This document shows, one piece after another, positions 1-12,299 of a DNA stretch of 64,000 nucleotides; within the stretch, counting starts at the first letter, position 1, and the number at the start of each line of letters is the position of its first letter. Location: assembly GCA_003586115.2 (NCBI GenBank), contig QVOM02000116.1:32589062-32653061 (forward strand). The letters run 5' to 3'. The translations under genes and the position numbers were made by a program. The stretch comes from Salvator merianae. Lineage: Eukaryota > Chordata > Lepidosauria > Squamata > Teiidae. The notes beneath the pieces are model-generated. The model had not been told where the DNA came from, did not search any database, and saw nothing but the letters and a program-made list of their open reading frames with translations.

Positions 1-581
1 CAAATCTGCTCTGCTGTTCATACACACTCACAGTGTGACTTCTCAAGGAATTATTATGAAGCACACTGTGAATGCAAATGAGGTGTTGCTCATAACACTC
101 AAACAAATCCTAACTGGCCAGCAACATAATGCTGAACTCAGGCAGAGCAATTAGAACTAATATTGGCATTAAGAGGATGAACCAACATAATAAAATCATC
201 TCTGAAATGAACCAATTCAGATCATCTCTATCCATTTCTTTTCAATGCACCCATTTTTCTCTCAGCAGTTCTTTTCATCCTGCTGGTTTTTCCATGACAG
301 TGGATTTGCCCTTAGACTTCAGAAGCTGAGCATAGCTGAAAGACACAATTGAAATGTCCTGCTTTGGAGCTAAAATGACTCAAATTTTAGTTTATAGCCA
401 ATCTGTGTCAAGCCAAAGATCTTGAAATCAGGTTATACTCATCTGGCACTTTTCTTCGATGCAAAGGGTAAGAACAACACCATCAACTTTCATTGTTTCA
501 AAATATTTTTATTAGATTTTAAAGTATACCAGAAATACAGATATCATGTTGAACATGGACCCAGAGCAGCCAGTCCCAACT

Positions 582-594
582 CCCCCCCCCCCCC
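582..594. repeat. (C)13 homopolymer
   Basis: Perfect C run. Comparable C runs occur at 4814-4825, 18014-18023 and 60536-60547. Confidence 0.9.
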
Positions 595-984
595 GAAGCC
601 TCTGGGAATGGTCAGTAGCACCCTGAGAAACCATCCAAGGTGCTTAAAGTCAGTGCATGAGGAAGGGCACTCAAGCCACAACTTCATAAACTGGTAGGGG
701 CTCTTGCCACAGCCAACCCAAAGGGCCACCACAGCTGCACAGGGAGGCCATATGGAGACAGACACAGCAGTTTCTTGTTACGTGGCTCCCCAGGTGACAA
801 CGGAGTCAGGAAGGCACCTTAGCCAACCTCTGCTGGGCTGCAGAGAGGCTGCTATGGCAGGAGTGACTCCTCTAGGCACTTAAGAAGAGTCACATCTGGC
901 CTGTATTAGAATATTATAGCTAACCCAATCCTGTCCCAATAATACATCATGCACATTGCCAAGAGTAATCTAAAGTCTGTATAT

Positions 985-1110
985 TTATGATTTTAGGACA
1001 TTTATAGCCTGTCTTTCTTCTGAACAGCTCAGGGTGCCCACAGTTGCCTCCTCTCTTCACAGCGAACCCCACAAGATAGGTTAAGTTGAGTGACTGTGAA
1101 TTTGCCCATG
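985..1110 (-). mobile_element. SINE fragment, antisense
   Basis: Reads on the minus strand as the body and tail of a common squamate SINE: CTGTGACCATGGGCAAATTC, then TTAACCTATCTTGTGGGGTT and the TATAAATG tail. It matches the body of the SINE at 44600-44815. Confidence 0.55.
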
Positions 1111-1489
1111 GTCACAGTTACTGCAGGTATGTCATTTTGGAGTTTTTGGACTGGTTGATTCCAAATGCTTTGCGCTATAACAGGCAAATGACTTTGAATG
1201 GCCTTGTGACTTACAGAATATGAACAGCCATTTCATAACTGGCAGAATCCACACTTCACGTGTCGGTTTGTGTTCTTTCTTTGGTACAGTACTGGCCTGG
1301 CAATTTTGTAATTTTTGAACTGTGCATATCACACCATGTTTGGACAAAATATATAATCATAATGAAATAAAGTCTTCAACGAAAGGGATAAGGTGAGAGT
1401 GGATTGCCACATCTTCAAGGAGAGATCATTCTACAACTCAGGAGCTATCGCAGATTATTGCATGCTGCTGCTACCCCTTGAATAACTAA

Positions 1490-1620
1490 GGCCGCATCCA
1501 GATGTCACTTACTTATTCTGCTTTATTTGGAGGTTCCGGAATAAAACATGGATATTCCAGAATATCTATTTCAGAATATCCAAATATAACGGTTTAAATA
1601 AGCAAAGTCTGGATGCAGCC
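1490..1620. mobile_element. Short palindromic element, GGCYGCATCC family
   Basis: Ends GGCCGCATCCAGATG and, inverted, GGCTGCATCCAGAC; the interior has inverted ATTCCAGAATATC-type arms. The left flank is TAA and the right flank is AGA. Same family as 36509-36645. Confidence 0.75.
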
Positions 1621-1955
1621 AGAGTGGCAGTACCTTCCCAACTGATCTTGACACCAGGAAGAATTATATGAGAAAAGGCACATTTTTAGATAACAGGAAC
1701 CTGGACTGTGTAGGATTTTATATGTTACATAGCAGAACCATTACTAAGTAAGCTCAATAGGCCTCATCCCTGAAGGGTGGGGAGAACCAAAGCTGTCTCC
1801 AACTTAGATGGCATCCACACACCTTAAAAAAGTGACTTGAAAGTGGTTTAGAGGTGGTAACATGTGGTCACTACTGTTTCTATTCCACCTCCAAAGTACA
1901 TTTTCTGACCTTTAATGTGGATTGTACTCTAGCATGCAGATGCTGCCGCTTCTAA

Positions 1956-2291
1956 GAGTATGTCCAGATGGCAAGAGGCAATCATGGAATCTGAAGAAGA
2001 TCCCATGATTGCCTCTGGTTGCCCATGCCGGATGCAGGAGACAATCACTACTTTCTCTGGCATGTCTGCTGCACAGGTAAGCATTGCTATCACGGCATAA
2101 TCTGGTGTCATTCTTGAATTTCCCGTAACTGTGATGTTATGGGATATTGCCTCACTATCCCAGTACTAGATTGGGAATACCACAGTTACATATAGCATTC
2201 CCAATATAGTCCTGGGAGAATTGTGGATTTTAACACGTCTGGAGGTACCCTCAGCCACTTTCAAGCTATTTCCATGTGTGAGGATGCAGCC
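1956..2291. mobile_element. TIR element with TAA target duplication
   Basis: The right end (inverted GGCTGCATCCTCACAC) matches the family at 1490-1620; the left end GAGTATGTCCAGATGG is degenerate. TAA flanks both sides. Internally CCCGTAACTGTGATGTTATG is inverted as CATAACATCACAGTTACGGG-like sequence near 2175. An internal segment (AAGAAGATCCCATGATTGCC) recurs near 56340. Confidence 0.65.
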
Positions 2292-2299
2292 TAAGTAAG

Positions 2300-2450
2300 T
2301 TATGACTGGCTTTGCACAGCTAAGTGGTAGAGCCACTGTCTGGCAAGCAGGGGCTTGCAGATTAGAAACTGGCATATGCCCAGGAGAAGGTAATAGTAAA
2401 CTAGGTGAATCATTTCTCTGTCTGTCAAGAAACCTGTATGGCTATATCCT
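2300..2450 (+). mobile_element. tRNA-headed SINE
   Basis: The tRNA-like head AGCTAAGTGGTAGAGCCAC (box A type) and a box B-like TTGCAGATTAGAAACT are followed by AATCATTTCTCTGTCTGTCA and AAGAAACCTGTATGG. The same order of words occurs at 63155-63330, so it is one family. Confidence 0.6.
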
Positions 2451-4839
2451 TATAGCTAACAACAACTGCAGCCTATGGTCTGTAACAGCCTAAACAGAAA
2501 TTATTATGAAATAGTTATGAAATAGTTTCTTCTCTTGCATGACTGATTAATTTATTGCTTCCATTTTTTTTCTCTTTTTTTTTTTCCTACAGGGTGAAAT
2601 ATTTGTAATGATATTTCCTAATGACCACTGCACCCAATAGAGAAGGGGACAAACAAGGCTAGTAGAATCTTCTGTTTCTTTCTTTGAAGACATCACAGGA
2701 GTCAGGAAATACTTCTGGAGTATCTTGAAAGAAGAGTAGAGTGTCTTGGAAATCTATGAAAATTTCCTCAAATACTTTTCTTTAAAAAAATAATTATGGA
2801 ATTATATCCTACCTTTCTTCCAAAATGTTATTGGTGATGGAAATTATTTTCCAGCCCTCTATTTCACAAACATTCATGAATTAGTATAGAGGTTTTTATT
2901 GCAAGGTATTGAAAATCTACAAAAATGAGGCTTGAGAAAGATTTGTACTCCAAAACTTTTCTTGTTTTTTTTTTATATTCTCTGAAGGCTATCACATTTG
3001 GACTTCCCCCAGCTAAATACTTAACTTTTAGAAAGCTAGCAGAGGGTGGGAAGGCAGAGTTTATGGGAACGAGAGGCTAACTTCAGTCCCAACTGCTCTG
3101 TAAAGTATCTGACCAACTACTTCATGTATTAATCTTGTTTCTGGCAACATGTAATCTCAGTTCTGCTGTATAGAAAAAAGATACTACTGTGAAAAGTATG
3201 TGGTTCTGCTCTAGGGTGCAGGGATCTCCACATGAGTAGCCCATGAACCAAAGAGAATGTCTTCATTCATCGAAGGCTATAGCTAATCTCAGAAGTAATG
3301 ATTATTTCATAGGAAAATGTAATTGGCTCAGAATAATAGGAAATGCAGAGACCATTCAGATTTTCTTCAATTGCACTTCGCTGATAAGCTACACATTTGG
3401 CTATACGTGTATAATAAGAGAGAGACCAATAGGCTTTTGTTGTACCATTTCCCGATCTTGATTATTCTGATTTCTTTCTGCCTGCAATTTGCTCATATTT
3501 CCTCCAAATGATATTCCACACAAGAGGGACTGTGCGATAAAAACTGTCTAGAATTTAAAATATTTAACAATACCACCACCTAGGTAGCCTTTTTCAGAAA
3601 GTAACCACTAGAATGGTGCTTCCAAGTATTTGCTAACCACCTTACATGTGAGCTCCTTCAATGCCCACAGCTTCACATGAGTGCCATCATGAAAAATCCT
3701 TTTATGCCGCAGTTTTCTGGCACTTGCTGACTTCCAACCATGATTTATTGAAAGCACGCATTTATCTAACTTGGTACATGATGCACAATAAAAAGGAACG
3801 ATAGCAGCGCTTATTTGTTGTGAGCTGTGAATAAGCAAGGTGATTTCACTCGATAAGCCTGCTAGACAAAGAAGAAGAATAAAGACACAGAATTCACAGG
3901 AAGAAGCAGATGCAAGCCCAGACTATTGCTGCTCAGAACTAAAGCTATCCCAGCAGCTGGAAAGCCCTAATAAGTGTATAACCTCCTAGTCCCTGAAAAT
4001 ACAGCTGTTGTTGCTAGAAATGCTTAGAAGCATGGACAGATAACCTTTTGTCGCTCAAATACTATACTGTCCTGGGGCTGTTTTGAAATGCTTAAAATAG
4101 CTAGCCCATACTTAGGAAGCTCCTGGGAGAGCAATTGGACACTTACCTGCACTTAGCTGCCCTTCTGGTTCCTCTGGAGGGGCATCCTGGCTTGCAGCGA
4201 TGTCAACAAACTGCAGCCCACGTACCACCTCTTTGCCCTTCCCTTGCTGGCTCCAGGAGGGCAGGTAAGTGGCTCGTCCACTTCCCAGGTGCTTGGTAAA
4301 TGTTGGCTAGCTCACATGAGGCTGAAGGGCCATTTTGAGTGTTTCAAAACCACAGTACCCGGCTGTCTCAGGGCAGTGTATAATTCAAACAAAAGAAACC
4401 CCAAAGAATAGAAGATAAAAATAGATAATAAAAAGTACAAAGAAAAACTGTCTTGATGAAAGGGGACTGCAGATAAGATTAAAATAGGTCTTCAATTACT
4501 CCCCAAAGGCCTGGGAAAGGAGATACAATTTCACCAGGCATCTGAATGAATCAGGTGTAGATATTTGAAGATGGCTGAATATAGCTATGTAACAATATAT
4601 ATAACTATATATGAATGACATTATCCCATCCCCTTTCCTTTCAACTTCTCTATAAGGTTCCATTACCAGGTGATAATGGATCTTTTCCCAAGCCAGCCAT
4701 ATGCTATGCACGTTAGGCACTTTTTTGTTGTTAATAAACACCTCTTCTTGAAATGATTTCTTCGTAAACTTCTCTGGGAAAACTGTAGCAAAAAGTGGTA
4801 TATAAGTACTGAACCCCCCCCCCCCATAAATAACAGCTT
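2451..4839. other. Intergenic DNA without recognised features
   Basis: AT-rich with T-runs near 2566-2586 and 2967-2974. No exon-like conserved protein segment found. Confidence 0.55.
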
Positions 4840-5530
4840 GGGTCTAGGGATGTTCCACACTCCCTCCCCCTGTATCCTGGAACAGAGTGGAATGTTCTGT
4901 TCCAGGATGTGCAATCCGTCCCATGCTGCAATGGATTGTTGGTGAAGCAGGATAGGGCGTTCACATTTCAGATGGCCCATACTGTCCCATCCTTGGCAGC
5001 CAGATCCAAAGGCTGGGGTCAGCCCTTGGAGCTGACGCATAGCTTGAAAACTAGGACATTTTTGTTCCCAGCCTTTGGAGTTTCCAGGAGGGCCCTTTTC
5101 AGTGGTGCACCACTTAAGGTGGCACTTTCTGGAACACTGCTGAAAAGAATCCTCCATGGACCCACTAGTAGAGGTCTATCAGTAAAACAGGATAGGATGC
5201 TATTCTGGTGCTCCAGTGGCTTAGGAAGGGCGGATGAAGGGGATAGTCCGCCCCAGGCAGCACGTCATCCCGGGTGGCACATCCAGTCAGGGCCTTCTCT
5301 GCCTGCCTGGTGCGCAAAGTTTCACTGCAGTGCGAGCAAGAAGGAGAGTGTGGCACGGCGCAGTGTAGCGCCCGGCCAGACAGCCGGCAGTCATCGGGGT
5401 GGCGGCGGGAGTAGGAGGCTGCAGGGCAGGGCGCCACCATGTGGCCCCGGGCAGCAAAAATTTTAGCTACACCGCTGTGGTGCTCTATCCCACTCTCTCA
5501 CTTTCTGCAGTGCAGATGGAGCACTCTAGA
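4840..5530. mobile_element. Composite DNA-element region with GC-rich insert
   Basis: The outer parts (TCCTGGAACAG, GTGCTCCA, GTGCAGATGGAGCACTCTAG) resemble the CTCCATCCA/CAGACAGAG interior of the TTTCTGCAC family. A distinctly GC- and CpG-rich block at about 5215-5465 appears inserted in it. Boundaries are uncertain and no gene is recognised. Confidence 0.35.
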
Positions 5531-6030
5531 TGTAGAATGCAAGAATCCTACATACTTATTTGCTGAGATTTTATACAGGCCAAGATTTGTTTGTAGAAAA
5601 CTGTTTGCAACCCAATTCAATACAAATTTATTCAGCAAAAGCGGATATTACATTCAATGGAATTTCATGTCAATTAAATGTGAAGGATTCCAGAGCTAGA
5701 TAATGTACTGATTGCAGATAGCTGTCTCATTGGATCCTGCTTAACTCTGTTGTCAGGGCAGATCACACAAATTATTGATTTGGGTCGGTGGGGCTCAGAC
5801 AGGATTACTCTAGTATCCAGGCTTTTACTTTTTCTTTGAAGCAGTAGCAAATGATAGAAGGTGTTATTAGACACAGTGTTGGAAAGTGAAATGTTTCTGT
5901 CTGAGCTACACTAAACCTCCTAGCAGTGACCAGGAAAACTTTAGGAAGAAGATTGCAGCAAACCCACTGGAGCAAAACCTTTGATTTGTGACAATTCTAG
6001 TGAACTTCATATCTATACCTTGTTGAACAA

Positions 6031-6050
6031 GGTTAGGGTTAGGGTTAGGG
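6031..6050 (+). repeat. Interstitial telomeric repeat, (TTAGGG)3
   Basis: Three perfect TTAGGG units preceded by GG. Surrounded by ordinary intergenic sequence, so it is an internal site and not a chromosome end. Confidence 0.9.
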
Positions 6051-6157
6051 ACTCAGTTTGCAAAAGTCTGCTGCTGAATGTATTATATTGCCCCAAATAT
6101 AGGGCAAATTATATTAAAATTATATTAAAATTATAGCACATTTTCAAAATATCATTT

Positions 6158-6222
6158 TGAAAGGATTCAGATTATGATCTTTTTGAAATTGAAAGGATTC
6201 AGATTTTGATTTTTTTAGAAGG
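6158..6222. repeat. Two-copy direct repeat, about 30 bp
   Basis: TTGAAAGGATTCAGATTATG and TTGAAAGGATTCAGATTTTG follow each other in tandem, separated by similar GATxTTTTT ends. Confidence 0.8.
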
Positions 6223-6375
6223 CAGCTTTTCAGTAAAAAAAATTGAGACCTACATTCAGGCCTATTCTAAAAGAAGGCTTTTAACACCCAGTTAACTGTT
6301 GAAATTCTGCTGGTTTCAGTGGAACAAATATATTGAGATCTAATCATTTACATTTACTTAGAATCCAGTAGCTAA

Positions 6376-6904
6376 GGCCATTTCTGCATTTATCTGTGGC
6401 AGACCGCTTTAGTGAGACAGGATCAGCTGGAGTGGTCTACCTCCAGAACCTGCCCACATGTCCTGGAAAAAGCCATCCACATTAAGATGGCTGTTCCAGG
6501 ACATCCACCACACCAGTCCCATAGCTCACATGAGCTTTGGAGCCAGGTTCTACAAGCTTCTATGCACAGGAAGTAAAGTTCCCGGCCTCGGAGCCCTGGG
6601 GTACTCATTTCAGCAGTGCAATTTTGTGCACCACCCAAAATGGATCTCCCACTAAACTGGAACACAGAGGTGTGTGCTGCATAAACACACTTCTGTGGTT
6701 CACTTTAGAAACCACTGGACTGCTGGTAGACTTTTTAAAGAAAGGTTTACTGGTACCCCAGACTAGATGTTGAGTCTATGCTCCATCCAGTGCAGACAGA
6801 GCATACTAGCAGTGAGTGGGGTGTCTCTTGGACTACACCAGTATGCAGAAGGAAGGCTTTTGGATCCTTTGCTGGACTGGTTTTAAGTATGTGTGGAAAG
6901 GTCC
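6376..6904. mobile_element. TTTCTGCAC-family element with TAA target duplication
   Basis: 529 bp, with ends GGCCATTTCTGCATTTA and, inverted, GGACCTTTCCACACATAC. It is flanked by TAA on both sides (6373-6375 and 6905-6907). No reading frame of note. It belongs with 12300-12845, 15009-15338, 23010-23159, 25676-25900, 37195-37328 and 42022-42415. Confidence 0.7.
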
Positions 6905-7003
6905 TAAGATCATGCCAAAGAAGTCTGAATAATTGTTGAGTGCAGATCAGTGTAATGGCTGCCTATGTAGTTACCATTAAGCATCATCCAGTCCAACTGT
7001 TTC

Positions 7004-7223
7004 AGGACCTAGTCACATCTAAGTTTTAATCCATTTTTTATTCACCTTCAGAATGAGATAACACATCAGTAAAGCAACTAGTCATTTCTTTTCCCCACTA
7101 GTTAACCCAGTGGTGGAATTTCTGGATTTGACAATGTGGCAGGAAAACTGACACTATGCTGTTACATCTTCTCAGGATGAAGGAGGACTGAAGATGAATT
7201 AAAACTTAAGTGTAGTTCGGTCC
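7004..7223. mobile_element. Palindromic MITE, TTTTAATCCAGCTTCAGTCC family, copy 1
   Basis: Left end GGACCTAGTCACATCTAAG with TTTTAATCC; right end, inverted, GGACCGAACTACACTTAAG with TTTTAATTC. It is the most diverged of four copies. Confidence 0.65.
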
Positions 7224-9049
7224 TTAATGAGGTTTATTTCTTCCAAACCATTCAATTGTTTTATTAGTATAGAAGCAGTCAATTTACAAAAGGATGTGGA
7301 TTTAACATGAGATGAAAATGCAGAGGTTCAGAACTGCAGGCAGAGGATGCTTGTTGATGGTTTTATTAGGTGAAGGACTGGTGACTTTACTAGGTAAATA
7401 GACTCCTTCCCATTGTGGACCAGAGGAACCTACATGTTGATAGGAGCTGAGAATTTGAATTGAGGAGAGGGCTGCTGAGCATGCCATTGATTAACTGAGA
7501 GATTCTTCCAATCAAGGGTAGGAACCACATGATGCTGAAATGGCACCATGGGAGTCTTGAAAGGGCACAGGGATTGCACACACCCTATTCCATAGAGAAC
7601 ACCTTCCACCACAAGGCCTTGCAGAAGCCCTTCAATACCAGACTGGGAGAAAACACACTGGCAGTGACTTCTCTTGTTCTTCTGCCCTGTCGCTGTGCTG
7701 CAGAAGATATGGATATATCTTATGGCACTTCCTTTCAACTGAAAAGCACAGCTCTATGTGCTTTCTAAAATAGCCCCACCAAAAATATAAAAGCCAGGGA
7801 ACAGAAGTTCCCCAGCTCTGATGTTTCTGGGGCCAGGAGTAAGGGTAGATGTATACGAATAGAACACTTCCTACTCTAAGGGCCAGAGCAAGCACCCCAG
7901 TCTTTGTAGAGTCAAGAACCACCATTGTGCAAATCTTGACAAGATTTTGACTCAGACCTAATTAGATGACTATACAGTCACCGTTTACAACACAGTTTTA
8001 TACAGTTGATAAAATATGACATCTGTAGTTTATTAAAAGTTTCTGGGAATGCATTAATATGATTTGACTTGTGAGGCACCACTGACTAATACTGTTAGTC
8101 TCAGCCTTCCCTCCACTCTGGTTAATGCTGTCTTCTCTCTGCAACGCCAGTGACTTGCATTAGTAGACTGGATCTCCATGTTTCCTCTAACTCTTCATTT
8201 TCCATAGGAGGATTTGCACTACAGAATATGATTTGTACTACATGATGGTTTGTGAGAACCAAACCATAGTGTTATACAAGGTGTGATCATACTTGACTGA
8301 TGGCTTGTTCTGAAGGATTCTACTAAAGATCACACAAATTGTCTTAAAGATTTGTTCTAAATACTGTCAACCCCTAACACCCTTGTGGCCACATAGTCAC
8401 TTACAATTTTTCAATTTTGAAAGTGAAAATTAAAAACAACAAAATTCTTTCCTAAAACAAATTGACTAGAGTAATGCTTAGCAAATGCTGCTTTGAAGAA
8501 TCATGGGAACTGTAGTTCAAAGAAGGAAATGTTCTAAAATCTGCTGACATTTATATTAAAAGCTCAACAAATATATCTGTGAGCCTTTTAGCACATGCCC
8601 TGATTGTGATCCAAATATTCAGCTTGAGGTAATAAATTCTATTATTCATTTTGCAGTAGTTTGCATCATTTATAATGCTTAATTGCCTGTATCCTACCAG
8701 TTAGTCACATGGACAGCTCTACTCATCTGAATTAATTAGATTCAGATGTTAACCTGCTGTGCAATTTATAACTTCAGTGGTTGACAAGTGCTTGATGAAT
8801 TAAAATACATTACTAGGCTGTGAAGGTATATGAGAATGGCTGAAGAAAGAACAATGCTCCTCTGTTTGGAATAGCTTCTTCCAGAATTCAGAAGACTACT
8901 TTTAGTAATCTTATTTGCGGAGAGGAGATAAAGTGACAATGAATGGATAATTACTGCTGGCATTCATAAGAAGGAAGCAAAAGAAATAATCTTGGCAGAA
9001 TCAGAAACTAGAGAAGGCAATATATTACCCAGTTGCAATCTGTCCTACT

Positions 9050-9175
9050 GTGTAGACCTGGATGACTACAACTCCCATCAACCCCAGCCAGTCTGGTCAG
9101 TGACAAGAAGTGATTAGAGCTGTACTTCAGCGATATCCAGAGGGTCATAGTCTGGCCACAGCTGATATAGATCAA
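9050..9175. mobile_element. ACAACTCCCATC-type inverted repeat element
   Basis: GACTACAACTCCCATCAACC at the left and an inverted, decayed counterpart (AGAGCTGTACTTCAG, then TCATAGTCTGGCCACA) at the right. Similar ACAACTCCCAT or inverted words occur at 37590 and 44105-44190. Confidence 0.45.
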
Positions 9176-10648
9176 CCTATTGCAATCTCTCATTCTCCAG
9201 ATATTTTGGATTAAAATTCTTATGATCAGAGCCTTTAAGAAGAAGGCTGGGGGATATTGAGAATTACCATCCACTACATCTGGAAGGCTATAGATTGGCA
9301 AAGAATAGTATATATAACCAGAGGTTGACCTGAGAAATTTCCCTTCCTGAATCAAAACAGAAAATGGTGCTCCTTCTATTGAGATATATAACATCCAGAG
9401 TCAACAAGGACACCCAAATCAAAATCATGAAAACAATTGGAAGCCTCCCTGTGATCTACCCAGACCCCAGTTTGATCTGCCATCGATCAAACCTCAGTTC
9501 AAGGTGACCAAAGAGAACTCTTCCAGTCAGAACTCTTCCTCCACTGCTGTTGAAGTGGCATATTTGTGGCATTTGGCCAACAATCAGCACTGTGTGGCCC
9601 AACATAAATTCAAGCCTATGGGCACTTCCTTCAGCCCCTGCTAAGCCTCTAAATGATTTATTAGTTTATTTTTTTAGTCATATAAAAAAACAGTTGGAGG
9701 CCTGAAAGGGACTAGGGAAAGCTTTGGCAGGCCCAAAGCACTTTGGGCTTCTCAGTCTTTCCAGGCTCCCAAAAGGCCCAGGAGAGCAGCCAAGAGGAAG
9801 GTGAGCTAAGGTAACAGGTCTGCAAGTACCATGTGGTCATCCTATTTCCCTCAGGGCAGTGAACCAGGTGGCCCCACTACCTGGATTGAGTAAGACTGGA
9901 TTACTAGTTTGGTTGTCTTCTGTATCTGGAATTAAGAGGGGCAAAGTCTTATATTTTGAAGTGAAACAAGCAGAAATGCCACCAGCAATTTCTACCCCTG
10001 ATGCATCTCAGCCACAATATACTACTGAGACGCTTGATTCCAGCAGGAATGCCACAAAGAACACTGTGCCCTTATCTTAAAGTTTCTAAAAGGAAGTAGA
10101 TCTGATTTGACCCAAGATTGGAAAAGCCCTTCTTCTTTTAAAATACAAGTCCTAATGATTTATTGGCCAATATGGTTAAGAATTATGGGTGTGGTAGTAA
10201 AGCAAAATTACTAAGGGTGGGAAAAAAAACATTCTGCTGTCCACTGCATGCAAAAAACCCAAACACATACTAATTCAGCTTTCTTCAAGATGTATGCCAA
10301 CATTTAAGAGCTTTGTACTACTACCATACAACCATACAAGAATCGGAGTGCAAGTGCTCATGGGCTTGTGGTAAGGTCACTAACAAAATAAGATAATCAG
10401 AGAAGCATAAAAGTGAGATGCCTTCAGTCATTATAGCAAAGAGGTTGATAGTGCATAAAGAGAGATCCATTAAGGATTGTTAAGTTAGCAACTGACTGCT
10501 AATGGACCGCAGCCCTGACTTTTTTGAGCTGACCATTTTGCTTCATCGACATAAACCTAAGTGAGTTGTCAGATATCCATAAAGCCACAATCCGAAGAGC
10601 AGAGCATCTATTTTTTCCATCTCCCTTTGGTCATGCTCTTCTATTCTT

Positions 10649-10686
10649 AATAGTAGCTTAATGTGCAAATAGTAGCTTAATGTGCA
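10649..10686. repeat. Two-copy 19-bp tandem repeat
   Basis: AATAGTAGCTTAATGTGCA occurs twice with no mismatch. Confidence 0.9.
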
Positions 10687-11554
10687 AAGCCCTAGTCATA
10701 CATGAGGACCACCGAGAGGCCTTTATGCCATTCCCCACAAAAGTCATGGCTACTAATTGACTAGTTTTCTGTTTTGATCTCTGAATCAATCTGTAACAGC
10801 AGGTTTAGGGCTAGAAACACAATTCATTGGGGAAAACAAAAAAGCAAACTCCAGAAATTTGCATTTGGTACTCATGGCTTTCAAAACCAATCAGGTATGA
10901 GTAGGGAGAGAAAGTTTACCTCCATTATGCCTATGCCTTTTACTGCTTGGTTTCAGCCTTTGAGGTTATGCGAAGTACTATGACAAATTTATTCAAGGGG
11001 AGGAACACTACAACAATATCACGCTTCTGATTCCACTGGTCTTTTAGGAAATAGACCTAAATAGAGCTAAATCAGGTCTTTATTATAGCAATGAGAGGTA
11101 CTAGGTCATAAAAAGAAATATTTTGAAACAGATCAAAATTTCATCTAGTTCAGTATCCTCCCTGTTCCACACACTGGCCAATCAGGTCCCTTCATGGATG
11201 CCACACAGAGGCAAAAACATCCTTCTCTCATTGCTGCTTTTCAACAATTAGTACACAAAATCATAGTGAAGAATATGCATAATCACTGTGAGCTTGCACA
11301 GGGTTTGCTGTCTGCTTTCTGAATTACTTTTCAAAGAGTTGGGGGCGGTTGTACCAAAGGGGTGGAACAGCAAAACCTATTTGTGATTGGAACACAGATT
11401 GTGTCTCCTCTTACTGATTCTGGTGCCTTTACAGGTTGAAGGAGGCAACTGCTGCCAGCCTGTCTCCAATTCTGGTGGCAGCAGGTGCCTCGTCACAATT
11501 GCAGCAGCCTCTTTTCCAGTGCAGTCACTGGCAGAAGTGTTCCCTTTGCAGGGA

Positions 11555-11935
11555 GGTTTCAGTTTGAGTATATACTCAAGTGGAAGAAAGCTTCTCTTCT
11601 GAGACCAAACCAAAGGAAAGGTAACAGCAGTTTGGCAGAGGAATTTGGAAGAATAACAGCTGGTGCTCCAATATGTTTATAGGATGGCTCTTCTGGGTTT
11701 TGGAGAATTTGTTGGGCACTTGGCGTGGGGTTGATTTAGCTGCTGGTTTCTAATCTAGCCAGAGCAAATGGTCTAAGGGAGAAGGGGCTTGCAGTTGTTG
11801 CTGAATCAGAGTGGTTAGTGGGAGGAAGCAAGATCATCTGGGAGAAGCAAAGTCAGTTTGAGTGTGTACTGAAGTGGAAGAAGGCTGCTCCACTTAGACT
11901 AACCCAAAAGAAAGCTAACAGGAGCTTGGCAGAGG
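11555..11935. repeat. Pair of diverged direct repeats (11555-11650 and 11850-11935)
   Basis: Both units share CAGTTTGAGTRTRTACT, AAGTGGAAGAA and CTTGGCAGAGG-like words in the same order, about 290 bp apart. The origin (local duplication or two copies of an unknown repeat) is not clear. Confidence 0.6.
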
Positions 11936-12139
11936 TTTCATCCCTTGAAGCCAAGGAAGCTAACCCGAAGAAGCAGACAGAGACATAGGCATGAAAATGA
12001 GCACCTCACTCTATGGTGGGCAATCCTCCAGCTGCCTGGAAAGTGGAGGTCTCAGGCAGGAGGACATCAGGCTGAAAAAGAGGGATAGGTTCCCTTAGTT
12101 GGGATTCCTACCAACTGAGGCAGGATATTTCTAAAGGCC

Positions 12140-12297
12140 ATTTTCAGGGAATCAAGAGCAAGTGAAGATATTGCCTTCGTTTTCTGCTTGAGGATGCCCA
12201 GAAGCAATTGGTGGGCCACTGTATGAGACAGAATGCTGGACTAGATGAGTTGTGGCCTGATCCAACCAGGCTCCAATTATGTTCTTATGTTCTATCT
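12140..12297 (+). mobile_element. CR1-like LINE 3' end
   Basis: Contains TTGGTGGGCCACTGTATGAG, GCTGGACTAGATGAGTTG and CTGATCCAACCAGGCT, and ends in the tandem TGTTCTTATGTTC, the short-repeat tail expected of CR1-type LINEs. Confidence 0.65.
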
Positions 12298-12299
12298 TG

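Larger units (their letters stand above)
1..1489. other. Intergenic DNA
   Basis: Apart from the (C)13 run and the antisense SINE fragment listed separately, I see nothing recognisable. Reading frames are short and of chance character. Confidence 0.6.
7224..12139. other. Intergenic DNA, mostly unique
   Basis: Holds the repeats listed at 9050, 10649 and 11555. A stretch at about 8600-8760 is AT-rich with TAATTA and AATTAATTAGATT motifs and could be a conserved non-coding element; this is composition-based only. Confidence 0.5.

Noticed and set aside
6031..6050. Chromosome end
   Set aside because: Only three repeats, with unique sequence on both sides.
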